Positions 25,948-35,532 are shown, counted from the stretch's first letter. The stretch: DNA of 64,000 nucleotides from Caulobacter sp. CCUG 60055 (GCF_022750545.1 NZ_PUIC01000004.1:62001-126000), one strand, 5' to 3'. The notes: generated by a model from the sequence alone, not told the origin. Program-made: numbers and translations.

Positions 25948-28014
25948 CTAGCGGGCGGCGGTCAGTTCGCGGACCAGGGCGGCCCGGCCGTAGACCTTGG
26001 TCAGCGCCTCGGTGACGGCGGCGCTGGACACCACCACGGTCCGATTGAGCGCCCCGTCATAGCCGAAGGCCCCGCCCAGCGAGTGGATGTTGCCGTCGAA
26101 GGCGGCGCCGATCACCTCGCCCCTGGCGTTGATCAGCGGCGAGCCGGAATTGCCGCCGATGATGTCGTTGGTGGTGACGAGGTCGAACACCCCCGCCGGG
26201 TCGAGCTTGTCCTTGGCCGCCAGCCAGCGCGGGGCCAGCTGGAAGGGCTCGGCGCCGGTGGCCCGCTCGTAGAGGCCGGCGAAGCGGGTGAAGGCCGGGA
26301 CCGTCACGCCGCGATGGGTCCAGCCGGCGACCTTGCCGTAGGACAGCCGCAGGGTGAAGGTCGCGTCGGGATAGACGGTGTCGCCATAGGCCGCGAAACG
26401 GGCGGCGGCCACCTGCTCGGCCGCCTTCTCGGTCGGCGCCTGCACCCGCGCGGTCCAGACCTTGCGGATGTCGCGGGCCGCCGGATCGGTGCGCAGCACG
26501 AACTGGATCATCGGGTCGTCCGAGGCGGCGATCGCCGCCGCGCCGCCGTCCCACAACGCCTTGCGCACGGCCGGATCGGCCAGGCGCGAGCCTTCGACCA
26601 GGCGCCGCGACAGGGCCTCGGGGCTTTCGCGGCCCAGCAGCAGGCGCGTCTCCGGCGCGTCGGCGGTCAGGTACTCCCGCGTCTTGGCCAGCCAAAACTC
26701 CAGATAGAGCTGCTCCAGCCCGGCCTCGACGGGCTTGCGGTCCAGCAGGGTCTTCTCGGCCAGGGCCAGCCGGGCGTCGCCGAACTCGGGCAGGCGCTCG
26801 GCCGAGGGCTTGGCCCGCTCGGCGGCCCCGCGCACCAGGGTGCGGGCGTAGCGATAGAGCTGCGACTGCGAGCCGGCCGACATCTCAAGCTGGTAATAGC
26901 GCACGAACAGCTCGGCGTAGGCCGCCTGGGTCTTGGCGAGGTCGCTCCAGGGATCGCCGATCTCGGCCGCCCGCTTGGGATCGGCGGCGATCTTGGCCCG
27001 CAGGTCGGCCTCGGCCGCCCGCTTGGCGTCCATGAACGCAGCGTCGTTGAGCACGAACTGCCGGCCGAAAAAGACCTTGAAGCTGTTCTCCAGGCCGAAC
27101 AGGGGATCGGTGACGGCGCGCTTCTGCTCGGCCCCCTCCTCGGACATCCGCGTCAGCCGGCCGCGCAGCTCGGAACGCTGCAGCTGCGAGACGGGAATGA
27201 CGAGGTCGCGCTGGGTCTCCAGCTGTGCGACGGTGAGCAGCCGCTCGGTCGAACCGGGATTGCCGGCCACGAACACCGGCTCGCCTTCCTTGGGCGGCGC
27301 GGGGTTCCATTTCAGGTGGTCGGGCGTCCTGGCCGGCTTGCCGTCGACGTAGAGGCGCAGGAAGGCCGCGTCGAGATTGAAGCGAGGGAAGTTGAAGTTG
27401 TCCGGATCGCCGCCGAAGAAGCCGGTGGCGAACTCGGGCGCGAACACCAACCGCACGTCGGCGTACTTGCGGTACTTATAGAGCTTGTACTCGCCGCCCC
27501 GGTAGAGGGTGACGACCTGGCAGCGCAGATCGGCCTGGCCGGCGCAGCCCTCTTTTTCGATGGCCGCGACGGCGGCGTCGCGGGCGGCGGCGAACACCGC
27601 CCCGTCCCCGCCTCGGCCGGCCGCCTGCACCTTGGCGGTGACGTCGACGATCTCGGCCAGGATCTCGGCCTGCATGCCGGGGCACTGCTTCTCCTCGGCG
27701 CGGGCGTCGGTGAGGAAGCCGTCCTTCATATAGTCGGTCCCGCCCGCCGACAGGTTCTGGGCGCAGTCGGCGACGCAATGCCAGTTGGTCAGCACCAGCC
27801 CCTCTGGCGAGACCGTCGAAGCCGAGCAGCCGGTGGTCAGGCGCACGGCGGCGGCGCGCACGCGGTCGAGCCACGGCTTGTCGATGGTCACGCCGTAGGC
27901 GGCCTTGACCTTGGCCGAGGGGAAGTTGTCGAAGGTCCACATGCCTTCGTCGGCATGGGCCAGGCTGAGCGGCGCGGCCAGGAGCGCGGCCGCCAGGTAC
28001 GCGGATTTGATCAT
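25948..28014 (-). CDS. S46 family dipeptidyl-peptidase, DPP7-like
   Basis: A secreted or periplasmic serine peptidase of 688 residues that removes N-terminal dipeptides. A signal peptide covers 1-21 (SLAHA/DEG). Catalytic His79 is in LTNWHC, and the nucleophile Ser, about residue 623, is in GGNSGSP. Eighteen residues after that Ser is Gly641 (AAFDGN). In S46 enzymes Gly here goes with hydrophobic P1 preference (DPP7) and Arg with acidic P1 preference (DPP11), so DPP7-like specificity is predicted. It is divergent from the ABC export operon across 28015-28214. Confidence 0.93.
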   Translation of the reverse strand: MIKSAYLAAALLAAPLSLAHADEGMWTFDNFPSAKVKAAYGVTIDKPWLDRVRAAAVRLTTGCSASTVSPEGLVLTNWHCVADCAQNLSAGGTDYMKDGFLTDARAEEKQCPGMQAEILAEIVDVTAKVQAAGRGGDGAVFAAARDAAVAAIEKEGCAGQADLRCQVVTLYRGGEYKLYKYRKYADVRLVFAPEFATGFFGGDPDNFNFPRFNLDAAFLRLYVDGKPARTPDHLKWNPAPPKEGEPVFVAGNPGSTERLLTVAQLETQRDLVIPVSQLQRSELRGRLTRMSEEGAEQKRAVTDPLFGLENSFKVFFGRQFVLNDAAFMDAKRAAEADLRAKIAADPKRAAEIGDPWSDLAKTQAAYAELFVRYYQLEMSAGSQSQLYRYARTLVRGAAERAKPSAERLPEFGDARLALAEKTLLDRKPVEAGLEQLYLEFWLAKTREYLTADAPETRLLLGRESPEALSRRLVEGSRLADPAVRKALWDGGAAAIAASDDPMIQFVLRTDPAARDIRKVWTARVQAPTEKAAEQVAAARFAAYGDTVYPDATFTLRLSYGKVAGWTHRGVTVPAFTRFAGLYERATGAEPFQLAPRWLAAKDKLDPAGVFDLVTTNDIIGGNSGSPLINARGEVIGAAFDGNIHSLGGAFGYDGALNRTVVVSSAAVTEALTKVYGRAALVRELTAAR

Positions 28015-28214
28015 CGATGGTCCCAGGTCGCGAAGGCGGTTCCTCCGCTCACGGCGGTTTATCGCCCCTGTCCTCCAAGGGCCAGTCCGCGTCGGAGTCC
28101 TCGTCCCGTGCGCATCGCCTTACCCCGATTTAACTTGGCTCATGGCATGGGTTGGGGCCTTGTGCCGGGCGTCGGCGGGCTCGCCCGACCGACGCGTTCA
28201 ATCGGGGGAAGCAG

Positions 28215-29354
28215 GTGTCGCTCGCGCTCGCCACGTTGATTTATGAGTGGCGCCGCTATCTGGCGGCGGTGATCGCCCTGGCGTTCTCGGGCCTGCTGGT
28301 GCTCGCCCAGGTCGGCATGTTCATGGGCATCGGCAAGGCGTTCAGCGCCCAGATCGACCGCTCGCCGGCCGACATCATCGTGCTCGGCCCCAAGGCCGAG
28401 AGCCTGTTCAGCGGCGGCGGCGGCATGCCCGCCCGCATCAAGCCGATGATCTACATGAACCAGGACGTCGCCGCGATCGGCGAGATGGCCGGCAACGGCG
28501 CGATGTTCCAGAACGACCCCGGCCCCGGCAAGAAGCGCCAGCGCGATTTCGTGCAGATCTTCGCCCTCGATCCCTATCCGGGCTCGCCCACCCTGCCGAC
28601 CGACTACACCGAGCAGATGCGCGTGGCCCTGCTGGAGCCCTATTCGATCGCCATCGACCGCACCGCCCTGGGCAAGCTGGGGGTCAAGCTGGGCGACAAG
28701 GCGTCGCTGAACGGCAAGACGGTCAAGATCGGCCTGGTGCTGACCAACTATCCGAACATGGCCCAGGCCACGGTCTACATGTCGCGCGACACCCTGCGCC
28801 TGCTCGGCCTCAACGGCCGGTCCGACCGCATCGGCCCGCTGATGGTCGGGCTCAAGAACCCCGCCCGCGCCGAGATCGTGCGCGACCAGCTCAACGCCCA
28901 CGCCGACGGCGCCTATCGCGCCTGGACGCGCAGCGAGCTGGCCAACGCCAACCAGGGCTCGATGATGAAGGAGAACATCATCGGCCTGATGCTCGGCTTC
29001 TCGGTGTTCCTGGGCCTGCTGATCGGGGTCGGCATCACCTCCCAGACCCTGCGCGGGGCCATCCTGGCCAACATCAAGGAGTTCGCCAGCCTGCGCGCCC
29101 TGGGCGTGTCGATGGGCTCGCTGCGGGCCATCGTCATGGAGCTGAGCTTCTGGGTCGGCGTCGCCGGCCTGATGGCCACCGGCCTGCTGACCGCCGGCAT
29201 CGCGGCCCTGGCCGCCAAGGGCGGCGTGCCCATGGCCTTCCCGTTGATCCTGGTGCTGCTGACCGGCGCGTTCCTGCTGATCATCGCCCTGCTGTCGGGC
29301 ATGCTGGCCCTCGGCATCCTCAAGAAGAGCCAGCCGGCGGACCTGTTGCGATGA
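28215..29354 (+). CDS. ABC transporter permease, FtsX/DevC type
   Basis: A 379-residue permease: N-terminal helix (about 13-38), a large periplasmic domain (about 40-260), then three helices in the FtsX-like core (about 262-375). It ends KKSQPADLLR, the usual KxxPAxxLR tail. I chose GTG 28215 because GGGGGAAG lies just upstream. The periplasmic domain contains the unusual segment FQNDPGPGKKRQRDFVQ. It is first in a permease-ATPase-adaptor operon resembling the DevBCA type of three-part exporters. Confidence 0.9.
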   Translation: MSLALATLIYEWRRYLAAVIALAFSGLLVLAQVGMFMGIGKAFSAQIDRSPADIIVLGPKAESLFSGGGGMPARIKPMIYMNQDVAAIGEMAGNGAMFQNDPGPGKKRQRDFVQIFALDPYPGSPTLPTDYTEQMRVALLEPYSIAIDRTALGKLGVKLGDKASLNGKTVKIGLVLTNYPNMAQATVYMSRDTLRLLGLNGRSDRIGPLMVGLKNPARAEIVRDQLNAHADGAYRAWTRSELANANQGSMMKENIIGLMLGFSVFLGLLIGVGITSQTLRGAILANIKEFASLRALGVSMGSLRAIVMELSFWVGVAGLMATGLLTAGIAALAAKGGVPMAFPLILVLLTGAFLLIIALLSGMLALGILKKSQPADLLR

Positions 29355-30115
29355 GCGTTCCCCCCCGCAAGACCGGCGCGGCGATCGAGGCCAAGGGCCT
29401 GGCCAAGCGCTTCAAGACCGGCCGCACCTATATCGAAGTGCTCAAGGGCGTCGATTTCGACGCCCAGCACGGCGACGTCACCATGGTGATGGGGCCGTCC
29501 GGCTCGGGCAAGTCGACCCTGGTGGCGGCGCTGTCTGGCCTGCTGCGCCCCGACGAGGGCCGGGTCGCGGCCCTGGGCCAGGACCTGTGGGGCATGAGCT
29601 CGGGCAAGATCGACAAGTTCCGCCTCGACAACTGCGGCTTCATCTTCCAGGGCTTCAACCTGTTCGCCGCCCTCACCGCCCTGCAGCAGGTGACCACGGT
29701 GCTGAAATACCAGGGCCTCGACCACGACAAAGCCCGCGCCGTGGCGATCCAGGCCCTGGACGAGGTCGGCCTCAAGCCGCGCATGAACCAGCGTCCGTCC
29801 GAGCTGTCCGGCGGCGAGAAGCAGCGCGTCGCCATCGCCCGCGCCATCGCCAAGCAGCCGCGCCTGCTGTTCGCCGACGAGCCCACCTCGGCGCTCGACG
29901 GCGAGAACGGCCAGATCGTCATCCGCCTGCTGCAACGGGCGGCCAAGGAGCACGGCGCGGCCGTGATCTGCGTCACCCACGATCCCCGGCTGGAAGCCTG
30001 GGCCGATCGTGTCATCCACATCGAGGACGGCCGCATCCTGGACGATGCGCGCCGCACGCCGGCCGCGGACCATGATCCCGCCGCCGCGCCCCGCAGCCAA
30101 ATGGTTGGAGCCTGA
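29351..30115 (+). CDS. ABC transporter ATP-binding protein
   Basis: A 254-residue ABC ATPase. Walker A is GPSGSGKST, the Q loop lies in FIFQGFNLF, the signature is LSGGEKQRVAIARAI, Walker B is LLFADEPTSALD, and the switch His is in CVTHDPR. It is of the LolD/MacB class that pairs with FtsX-like permeases. Its ATG overlaps the permease stop (ATGA) and three bases separate it from the adaptor gene, so the three are one operon. The cargo is unknown. Confidence 0.95.
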   Translation: MSVPPRKTGAAIEAKGLAKRFKTGRTYIEVLKGVDFDAQHGDVTMVMGPSGSGKSTLVAALSGLLRPDEGRVAALGQDLWGMSSGKIDKFRLDNCGFIFQGFNLFAALTALQQVTTVLKYQGLDHDKARAVAIQALDEVGLKPRMNQRPSELSGGEKQRVAIARAIAKQPRLLFADEPTSALDGENGQIVIRLLQRAAKEHGAAVICVTHDPRLEAWADRVIHIEDGRILDDARRTPAADHDPAAAPRSQMVGA

Positions 30116-30118
30116 CCC

Positions 30119-31123
30119 ATGTTCCGCTTTGTTCGTCGCCCCTGGTTCTGGGTGATCGTCGTGGTCGTGCTCGCGGGCGGGATCAGCGTTTCGATGATGG
30201 GTCAGGCCAAGGCCAAGAAGGCCAAGGAAGCGGCCGCCGCCGCCAAGGCGCCCGAGACCCCCTACGCCGCCATCGCCCAGGGCAAGGCCGACGTCGAGGG
30301 CGGGGTGATCCCCGTCGCCGCCCGCCGCCCCGGCATCGTGCGCGAGGTCAACGTCGCCGAGGGCGACGTGGTGCATAAGGGCCAGGTCCTGGCCCGGCAG
30401 GAGGACGACGACGCCCGCCTGGCCGCCGAGACCGCCGCCGCCAGCCTGTCGCAGGCCAAGGCCCAGATGGCCCTGCTCGAGGTCCAGAAGCGCACGGCCC
30501 AGCGCGAGTATGAGCGCCTGAAGGCGCTGTCGGCCTCGAACTTCGTCGCCGGCCAGAAGCTGGACCAGGCGCGCGACTCCATCGCCCAGGCCGACGCCCA
30601 GCTCCAGGCCCAGCGAGCGGCGATCGGCACCGCCCTGGCCAGCCTGCATCAGGCTCAGTACACCCAGGAGCTGACGGTGATCCGCGCCCCGACCGACGGC
30701 CGCATCACCCGCCGCTACGCCAATCCCGGCTTCGGGGCCTCGACCCTGAACGTCACGGCGATGTTCGACCTGGAGCCCAACGCCCAGCGCATCGTCCGCG
30801 CCGAGATCCCCGAGGGCGCCCTGCCGTCGGTGTTCATCGGCCAGGACGTCGAGGTGACGCCCGAGGCCGATCCCAGCAAGGTGAACATCGGCCACGTCAT
30901 CCGCCGCGCGCCGGTGTTCGGCGCCCGCAAGCTGCAATCGGACGATCCGTCCGAGCGCACCGACGAGCGCGTGGTCGAGGTGGTGGTCAAGGTCGACGAC
31001 AGCCCCTTCCTGGTCGGCCAGCGGGTGCTGGTGAAGTTCATGAAGCCGGGCCGCGTCGCCGGCGCGCCGCAGCCCAAGCCGGCGGCCCAGGGCTCCGCCG
31101 GCGCGGCCGCCAAGGGGAAATAG
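30119..31123 (+). CDS. periplasmic adaptor protein, HlyD/RND membrane-fusion family
   Basis: A 334-residue adaptor. An N-terminal membrane anchor (about 8-26) precedes a Lys/Ala-rich linker and the split lipoyl-like domain (RRPGIVREVNVAEGDVVHKGQVLARQ, paired with LTVIRAPTDGRITRRY). Between them is a coiled coil (about 100-180), and a beta-barrel segment follows. The tail is Pro/Ala-rich. It probably connects the FtsX-like permease to an outer-membrane channel encoded elsewhere. The copper ATPase gene is convergent. Confidence 0.92.
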   Translation: MFRFVRRPWFWVIVVVVLAGGISVSMMGQAKAKKAKEAAAAAKAPETPYAAIAQGKADVEGGVIPVAARRPGIVREVNVAEGDVVHKGQVLARQEDDDARLAAETAAASLSQAKAQMALLEVQKRTAQREYERLKALSASNFVAGQKLDQARDSIAQADAQLQAQRAAIGTALASLHQAQYTQELTVIRAPTDGRITRRYANPGFGASTLNVTAMFDLEPNAQRIVRAEIPEGALPSVFIGQDVEVTPEADPSKVNIGHVIRRAPVFGARKLQSDDPSERTDERVVEVVVKVDDSPFLVGQRVLVKFMKPGRVAGAPQPKPAAQGSAGAAAKGK

Positions 31124-31157
31124 GCGCCCGCCAGCCGCCGCCAGGGTTCCCGCTCCG

Positions 31158-33542
31158 CTACAGCTTGACCGTCCTCAGCCGCAGCGCGTTGGCCACCACG
31201 CTGACCGAGCTGGCCGCCATCGCCGCCGCCGCCACGGCCGGCGACAGCAGCAGGCCGAACGCCGGATAGAGCACGCCGGCGGCCAGCGGCACGCCGGCCG
31301 CGTTGTAGGCGAAGGCGAACAGCAGGTTCTGGCGGATGTTGCGCATCGTCGCCCGCGACAGCCGCCGCGCCGTGACGATGCCGGTCAGGTCGCCGCGAAG
31401 CAGGGTGATCCCGGCGCTTTCGATGGCCACGTCGGAACCGCCGCCCATGGCGATCCCCACGTCGGCCGTGGCCAGGGCGGGCGCGTCGTTGACGCCGTCG
31501 CCGGCCATGGCCACCACCCGTCCACGGTCGCGCAGACGCTTGACCGCCTCGGCCTTGCGCTCGGGCGGGGTCTCGGCCTCGACCTCGTCTATGCCCAGCC
31601 GCGCGGCCACGGCCAGGGCGGTGGTGCGGCTGTCGCCGGTCAGCATGATCACCCGCAGGCCATCGGCGCGCAGGGCCGCGACCGCCTCGGCCGTGGTCGC
31701 CTTGATCGGGTCGGCGACCGCCAATACCCCGGCCGGTCGGCCGTCGACGGCGACGAACACCGCGCTCGCCCCGTCGACGCGCAGACGTTCGGCCTCGGCG
31801 TCCAGCCCCGAGGTCGCGATCCCCAGCTCGGCCAGATAGCGCGCCGCGCCGACCACGAGCCGGCGGCCCTCGACCACGCCGGTGACGCCCTTGCCGACCG
31901 GCGCGTCGAATTCGCCGGCGTCCGCCAGGGCCAGCCCCTTGTCCTTGGCCGCCTCGACGACGGCGTGCGCCAGGGGATGCTCGCTCGCCCGCTCCAGGCT
32001 GGCGGCCAGGCGCAGCACCGCGTCGGCCTCGAAGCCGCCGGCCGGGGTCACGGCGACCAGTCGGGGCCGCCCCTCGGTCAGGGTGCCGGTCTTGTCGACG
32101 ACCAGGGTGTCGACCTTCTCCATGCGCTCCAGCGCCTCGGCGTTCTTGATCAGCACCCCGGCGCGGGCGCCGCGTCCGATCCCGACCATGATCGACATCG
32201 GCGTGGCAAGCCCCAAGGCGCACGGGCAGGCGATGATCAACACGCTGACGGCGGCCAGCAGGGCGCCGGTCAGGCGCGGCTCCGGCCCGACCAAGGCCCA
32301 GACCGCGAAGGCGGCCGCGGCGGCGGCGATCACCGCCGGGGTGAACCAGCCGGAGACGATGTCGGCCAGCCGCTGGATCGGCGCGCGCGAGCGCTGGGCC
32401 TGGGCCGTCATCTGCACGATGCGGGCCAGCAGGGTGTCGCGGCCGACCTTCTCGGCGGTCATCACCAGGGCGCCGGTGCGGTTGATCGTGCCGCCGACCA
32501 CACGGTCGCCGACCGCCTTGGCCGCCGGGATCGGCTCGCCGGTGACCATGGACTCGTCGACATGGCTTTCGCCCTCGACCACCAGCCCGTCCACCGGCGT
32601 CTTTTCGCCGGGGCGCACGCGCAGGCGGTCGCCGACCCGCACCTGGTCGAGGCCGACATCCTCGTCGACGCCGTCGTCGCGGATGCGGCGGGCGGTCTTG
32701 GGCGCGAGATCCAGCAGGGCCTTGATGGCCCCGCCGGTCGCCTCCCGCGCCCTAAGCTCCAAGAGCTGGCCGACCAGGACCAGCACGACGATCACCGCCG
32801 CCGGCTCGAAATAGGTCGGCGGCGCGCCGTGCATGCCGCCGCCGGCCGCCTCGGGCAGGACGCCGGGCGCGACGGTGGCGACCACCGAGTAGAGCCAGGC
32901 GACCCCGGTTCCCAAGGCGATCAGGGTGAACATGTTCAGCTTGCCCGTGACCACCGAGCGCCAGCCGCGCTCGAAGAACGGCCAGCCGGCCCACAGCACC
33001 ACCGGCGTGGCTAGGACCAGCAGCAGCCAGTTGGTCGCCTGCGCGCCCCAGGGCAGGCGCAGGCCGAACAGGTGCCCGCCCATGTCGATGGCGAACACCG
33101 GCAGGGTCAGGGCGAGGCCGATCCGGAACCGCCGGGTGAAATCGACCAGTTCGGGATTGGGTCCGGCGTCGGGGGTGAACAGCTCCGGCTCCAGCGCCAT
33201 GCCGCAGATCGGGCATGATCCCGGCCCGACCTGACGGACCTCCGGATGCATGGGGCAGGTGTAGATCGTTCCTTCCGGAACCGGCTCGGCCGCGTCTTCG
33301 GCCGGGTTCAGATAGCGGTCCGGGTCGGCGGCGAACTTGGTCCGGCAGCCGGCCGAGCAGAAGAAGAAGTCCTGGCCGACGTGCTCGGCCCGATGCTTGG
33401 CGGTCGCCGGGTCGACGCTCATGCCGCAGACCGGGTCCTTCACCGCGCCGTCGGACGGCCCCGGGCCTTGGCCATGCGAGCAGCAGCCGTCATGATGGTG
33501 ACGATGACCTGACGCGGCGTGGTCGTGGGCGTGCTCCGCCAT
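31158..33542 (-). CDS. copA: copper-translocating P-type ATPase with YHS and metal-binding domains
   Basis: P1B ATPase of 794 residues exporting Cu(I). The N terminus is His-rich (to about residue 24). A YHS domain (about 35-80, [11 protein letters not shown] and [11 protein letters not shown]) and a heavy-metal-binding domain (about 93-119, YTCPMHPEV and [10 protein letters not shown]) replace the usual HMA domain. The transport CPC motif is in ACPCALG, the phosphorylation Asp in VDKTGTLT, and the hinge motif is [16 protein letters not shown] lies upstream of the ATG. It is divergent from csoR, with a 17-base palindrome between. Silver export is also possible. Confidence 0.95.
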   Translation of the reverse strand: MAEHAHDHAASGHRHHHDGCCSHGQGPGPSDGAVKDPVCGMSVDPATAKHRAEHVGQDFFFCSAGCRTKFAADPDRYLNPAEDAAEPVPEGTIYTCPMHPEVRQVGPGSCPICGMALEPELFTPDAGPNPELVDFTRRFRIGLALTLPVFAIDMGGHLFGLRLPWGAQATNWLLLVLATPVVLWAGWPFFERGWRSVVTGKLNMFTLIALGTGVAWLYSVVATVAPGVLPEAAGGGMHGAPPTYFEPAAVIVVLVLVGQLLELRAREATGGAIKALLDLAPKTARRIRDDGVDEDVGLDQVRVGDRLRVRPGEKTPVDGLVVEGESHVDESMVTGEPIPAAKAVGDRVVGGTINRTGALVMTAEKVGRDTLLARIVQMTAQAQRSRAPIQRLADIVSGWFTPAVIAAAAAAFAVWALVGPEPRLTGALLAAVSVLIIACPCALGLATPMSIMVGIGRGARAGVLIKNAEALERMEKVDTLVVDKTGTLTEGRPRLVAVTPAGGFEADAVLRLAASLERASEHPLAHAVVEAAKDKGLALADAGEFDAPVGKGVTGVVEGRRLVVGAARYLAELGIATSGLDAEAERLRVDGASAVFVAVDGRPAGVLAVADPIKATTAEAVAALRADGLRVIMLTGDSRTTALAVAARLGIDEVEAETPPERKAEAVKRLRDRGRVVAMAGDGVNDAPALATADVGIAMGGGSDVAIESAGITLLRGDLTGIVTARRLSRATMRNIRQNLLFAFAYNAAGVPLAAGVLYPAFGLLLSPAVAAAAMAASSVSVVANALRLRTVKL

Positions 33543-33575
33543 GCGGCTTCTCCTGATCCGACTTTCCTCCTATAT

Positions 33576-33592
33576 ATACCCCCACAGGGTAT
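33576..33592. promoter_or_regulatory. CsoR operator between copA and csoR
   Basis: A perfect inverted repeat, ATACCC-CCACA-GGGTAT, lies in the 57-base gap between the divergent ATPase and csoR genes. This matches the C/G-rich core with flanking ATA/TAT of known CsoR/RcnR-family operators. A TATATATA stretch (33571-33578) overlaps it and could serve as the -10 region on either strand, so one bound repressor could block both promoters. It ends seven bases before the csoR ATG. Confidence 0.8.
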
Positions 33593-33599
33593 CTTCAAC

Positions 33600-33875
33600 A
33601 TGCAAGCCGAAACCAAAATCTCCTGCACCAAACGCCTGAGCCGCATCGAGGGCCAGGTTCGCGGCCTGGCCAAGATGGTCGAGGACGACCGCTACTGCAT
33701 CGACATCGTCACCCAGATCGCCGCGGTGCGCGCGGCGCTGCGCAAGGTCGAGGAAGAGGTGTTGCGCGACCACGTCGCCCACTGCGTCGAGCACGCCATC
33801 CAGAGCGGCGACGCCGAGGAGCAGCGGACCAAGATCGCCGAGCTGATGGCCGTGTTCGGCCGCGCCAGCGGCTAG
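33600..33875 (+). CDS. csoR: copper-sensing transcriptional repressor CsoR
   Basis: A 91-residue all-helical repressor of the CsoR/RcnR/FrmR family. The fingerprint residues are Cys33, His58 and Cys62 (CIDIV, RDHVAHC). The spacing of 25 and 4 equals the C-H-C set of Mycobacterium CsoR, which coordinates Cu(I). This favours copper over nickel (RcnR) or formaldehyde (FrmR). I chose ATG 33600; the in-frame upstream extension runs across the operator. There is no good ribosome site and the predicted leader is very short, so the mRNA may be leaderless. Confidence 0.92.
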   Translation: MQAETKISCTKRLSRIEGQVRGLAKMVEDDRYCIDIVTQIAAVRAALRKVEEEVLRDHVAHCVEHAIQSGDAEEQRTKIAELMAVFGRASG

Positions 33876-34009
33876 AGCGGTTCGGGTCCTCCCCATACGG
33901 CCGCCATGGAGAGGATCGGCGCGCGGCTGACGCAGCGTCCCGCTTGACGCCTCCCCGTCTCGCGCCGCACAACGTCGCCAACCATTTAAACAGACGTAAG
34001 AGGACGCAC

Positions 34010-34915
34010 ATGGCCGACATCCGCTTCGATGGACAGGTGGCGATCGTAACCGGCGCCGGCGGCGGCCTGGGCCGTCAGCACGCCCTGGAGCTGGCGCGCC
34101 GGGGCGCCAAGGTGGTGGTCAACGACCTCGGCGGCTCGGTCGACGGCTCGGGCGGCTCGTCCGAGGCGGCGCAGAAGGTGGTCGAGGAGATCAAGGCCGC
34201 CGGCGGCGAAGCCATCGCCAACGGCTCGTCGGTCACCGACGACGCCGGCGTCGCCCTGATGGTCAAGCAGGCCATGGACGCCTGGGGCCGCGTCGACATC
34301 CTGATCGCCAACGCCGGCGTGCTGCGCGACAAGTCGTTCTCCAAGATGGAGATCGCCGACTTCGAGTTCGTGCTCAACGTCCACCTGATGGGCACGGTCA
34401 AGTGCGTCAAGGCGGTGTGGGAGATCATGAAGGCCCAGAACTACGGCCGCATCGTCGTCACCACCTCGTCGTCGGGCCTCTACGGCAACTTCGGCCAGGC
34501 CAACTACGGCGCCGCCAAGCTGGGCATCGTCGGCTTCATGAACACCATCAAGCTCGAAGGCCAGAAGAACAACGTCCACATCAACGCCATCAGCCCGGTC
34601 GCCGCCACCCGCATGACCGAGAACCTGATGCCTGAGGCCGTGCTGGAGAAGCTGAAGCCGGAATACGTCACCCCCGGCGTCGTCTATCTGGCCTCGGAAG
34701 AAGCCCCCACCGGCGCGACGCTCGCCGCCGGCGCCGGCGCCTTCGCCCTGTCGCGCATCTACGAGACCGAGGGCGTCTATCTCGGCGAGGGCGGCCTGTC
34801 GGCCGAAGAGGTCCGCGACAGCTGGTCCAAGATCGAGGACCCGGCCGGCCAGCAGGCCTATTTCGCCGGCGGCGAGCAGAGCCAGAAGTTCTTCCGCAAG
34901 CTGTCGGGCGGCTGA
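34010..34915 (+). CDS. SDR family oxidoreductase, 3-hydroxyacyl-CoA dehydrogenase-like
   Basis: A 301-residue short-chain dehydrogenase. The cofactor motif TGAGGGLGRQHALELA and VNDLGGSVDGSG near the N terminus, NAGVLRDKSF, catalytic Ser in VTTSSSGLYG and YxxxK in NYGAAK are all present. The VNDLGG-S insert is typical of the peroxisomal multifunctional enzyme type 2 dehydrogenase, which acts on 3-hydroxyacyl-CoA. I chose ATG 34010 (AGAGGA just upstream). It is followed by a strong hairpin terminator. Confidence 0.92.
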   Translation: MADIRFDGQVAIVTGAGGGLGRQHALELARRGAKVVVNDLGGSVDGSGGSSEAAQKVVEEIKAAGGEAIANGSSVTDDAGVALMVKQAMDAWGRVDILIANAGVLRDKSFSKMEIADFEFVLNVHLMGTVKCVKAVWEIMKAQNYGRIVVTTSSSGLYGNFGQANYGAAKLGIVGFMNTIKLEGQKNNVHINAISPVAATRMTENLMPEAVLEKLKPEYVTPGVVYLASEEAPTGATLAAGAGAFALSRIYETEGVYLGEGGLSAEEVRDSWSKIEDPAGQQAYFAGGEQSQKFFRKLSGG

Positions 34916-34948
34916 GCCTTCCCCCAGCCGGAAAACACCGTCTAATAG

Positions 34949-34985
34949 GCGCGGGCCGGAGCCGTTCCGGCCCGCGCTTTCGTTT
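34949..34985 (+). terminator. Rho-independent terminator after the SDR gene
   Basis: A 12-bp perfect stem (GCGCGGGCCGGA, 34949-34960, with TCCGGCCCGCGC, 34966-34977), a five-base loop, then TTTCGTTT. It lies 34 bases after the SDR stop and before the next gene on the same strand. Confidence 0.85.
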
Positions 34986-34995
34986 GGGGGACCCG

Positions 34996-35517
34996 ATGAA
35001 CAAACTGGCCTTCGCCGGCGCCGCCATGGCGTTGCTCGCCGCCGCGCCGGGCCTGGCGTCCGCCGCCGACGCCCCGCCCCCGGCCGTCCAGTCGCTGCTC
35101 GACTGCCGCAAGCTGGGCGGCGAGGCCGAACAGCTGGCCTGCTTCAAGGCGCGCGCCGCCGATTTCGACGCCGCCCTGGCCCATGGCGAGCTGATCGTCG
35201 TCGAGAAAAAGAAGGTCGAGCAGTCCAAGCGCGAGACCTTCGGCTTCAGCCTGCCGTCGCTGTCATTCCTGGGCTCCAGCGATGCGGCCAAGCCGATCAG
35301 CACCCTGGTCGAGACGGCGACGGCCGTCTCGACCCTGCACGACGGCCGCTATGTCGTCCGCCTCGAAAGCGGCGCGACCTGGGAGCAGAACGACCAGACC
35401 CGCATCTCCCGCGCCCCGCGGGTCGGCTCCAAGATCGAAATCCGCAAGGGCGCCCTGTCCAACTACTTCATGAGCGTCGACGGCCAGGTCGGCGTGCCGG
35501 CGGTCCGGCGGAAATAG
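34996..35517 (+). CDS. secreted hypothetical protein
   Basis: A 173-residue protein with a clear signal peptide (about 1-24, cleaved after ASA). The mature part has two Cys (SLLDCRKLG and LACFKAR), an amphipathic segment, and a C-terminal beta-rich region (YVVRLESGATWEQNDQTRI, then VGSKIEIRKGALSNYFMSVDG). The pattern DCR...ACF and GxxWxQ recurs in small alphaproteobacterial periplasmic proteins of unknown function. GGGGGA precedes the ATG at 34996. It lies between two terminators and is probably monocistronic. Confidence 0.82.
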   Translation: MNKLAFAGAAMALLAAAPGLASAADAPPPAVQSLLDCRKLGGEAEQLACFKARAADFDAALAHGELIVVEKKKVEQSKRETFGFSLPSLSFLGSSDAAKPISTLVETATAVSTLHDGRYVVRLESGATWEQNDQTRISRAPRVGSKIEIRKGALSNYFMSVDGQVGVPAVRRK

Positions 35518-35532
35518 GCTCCGGCCGCCCGT

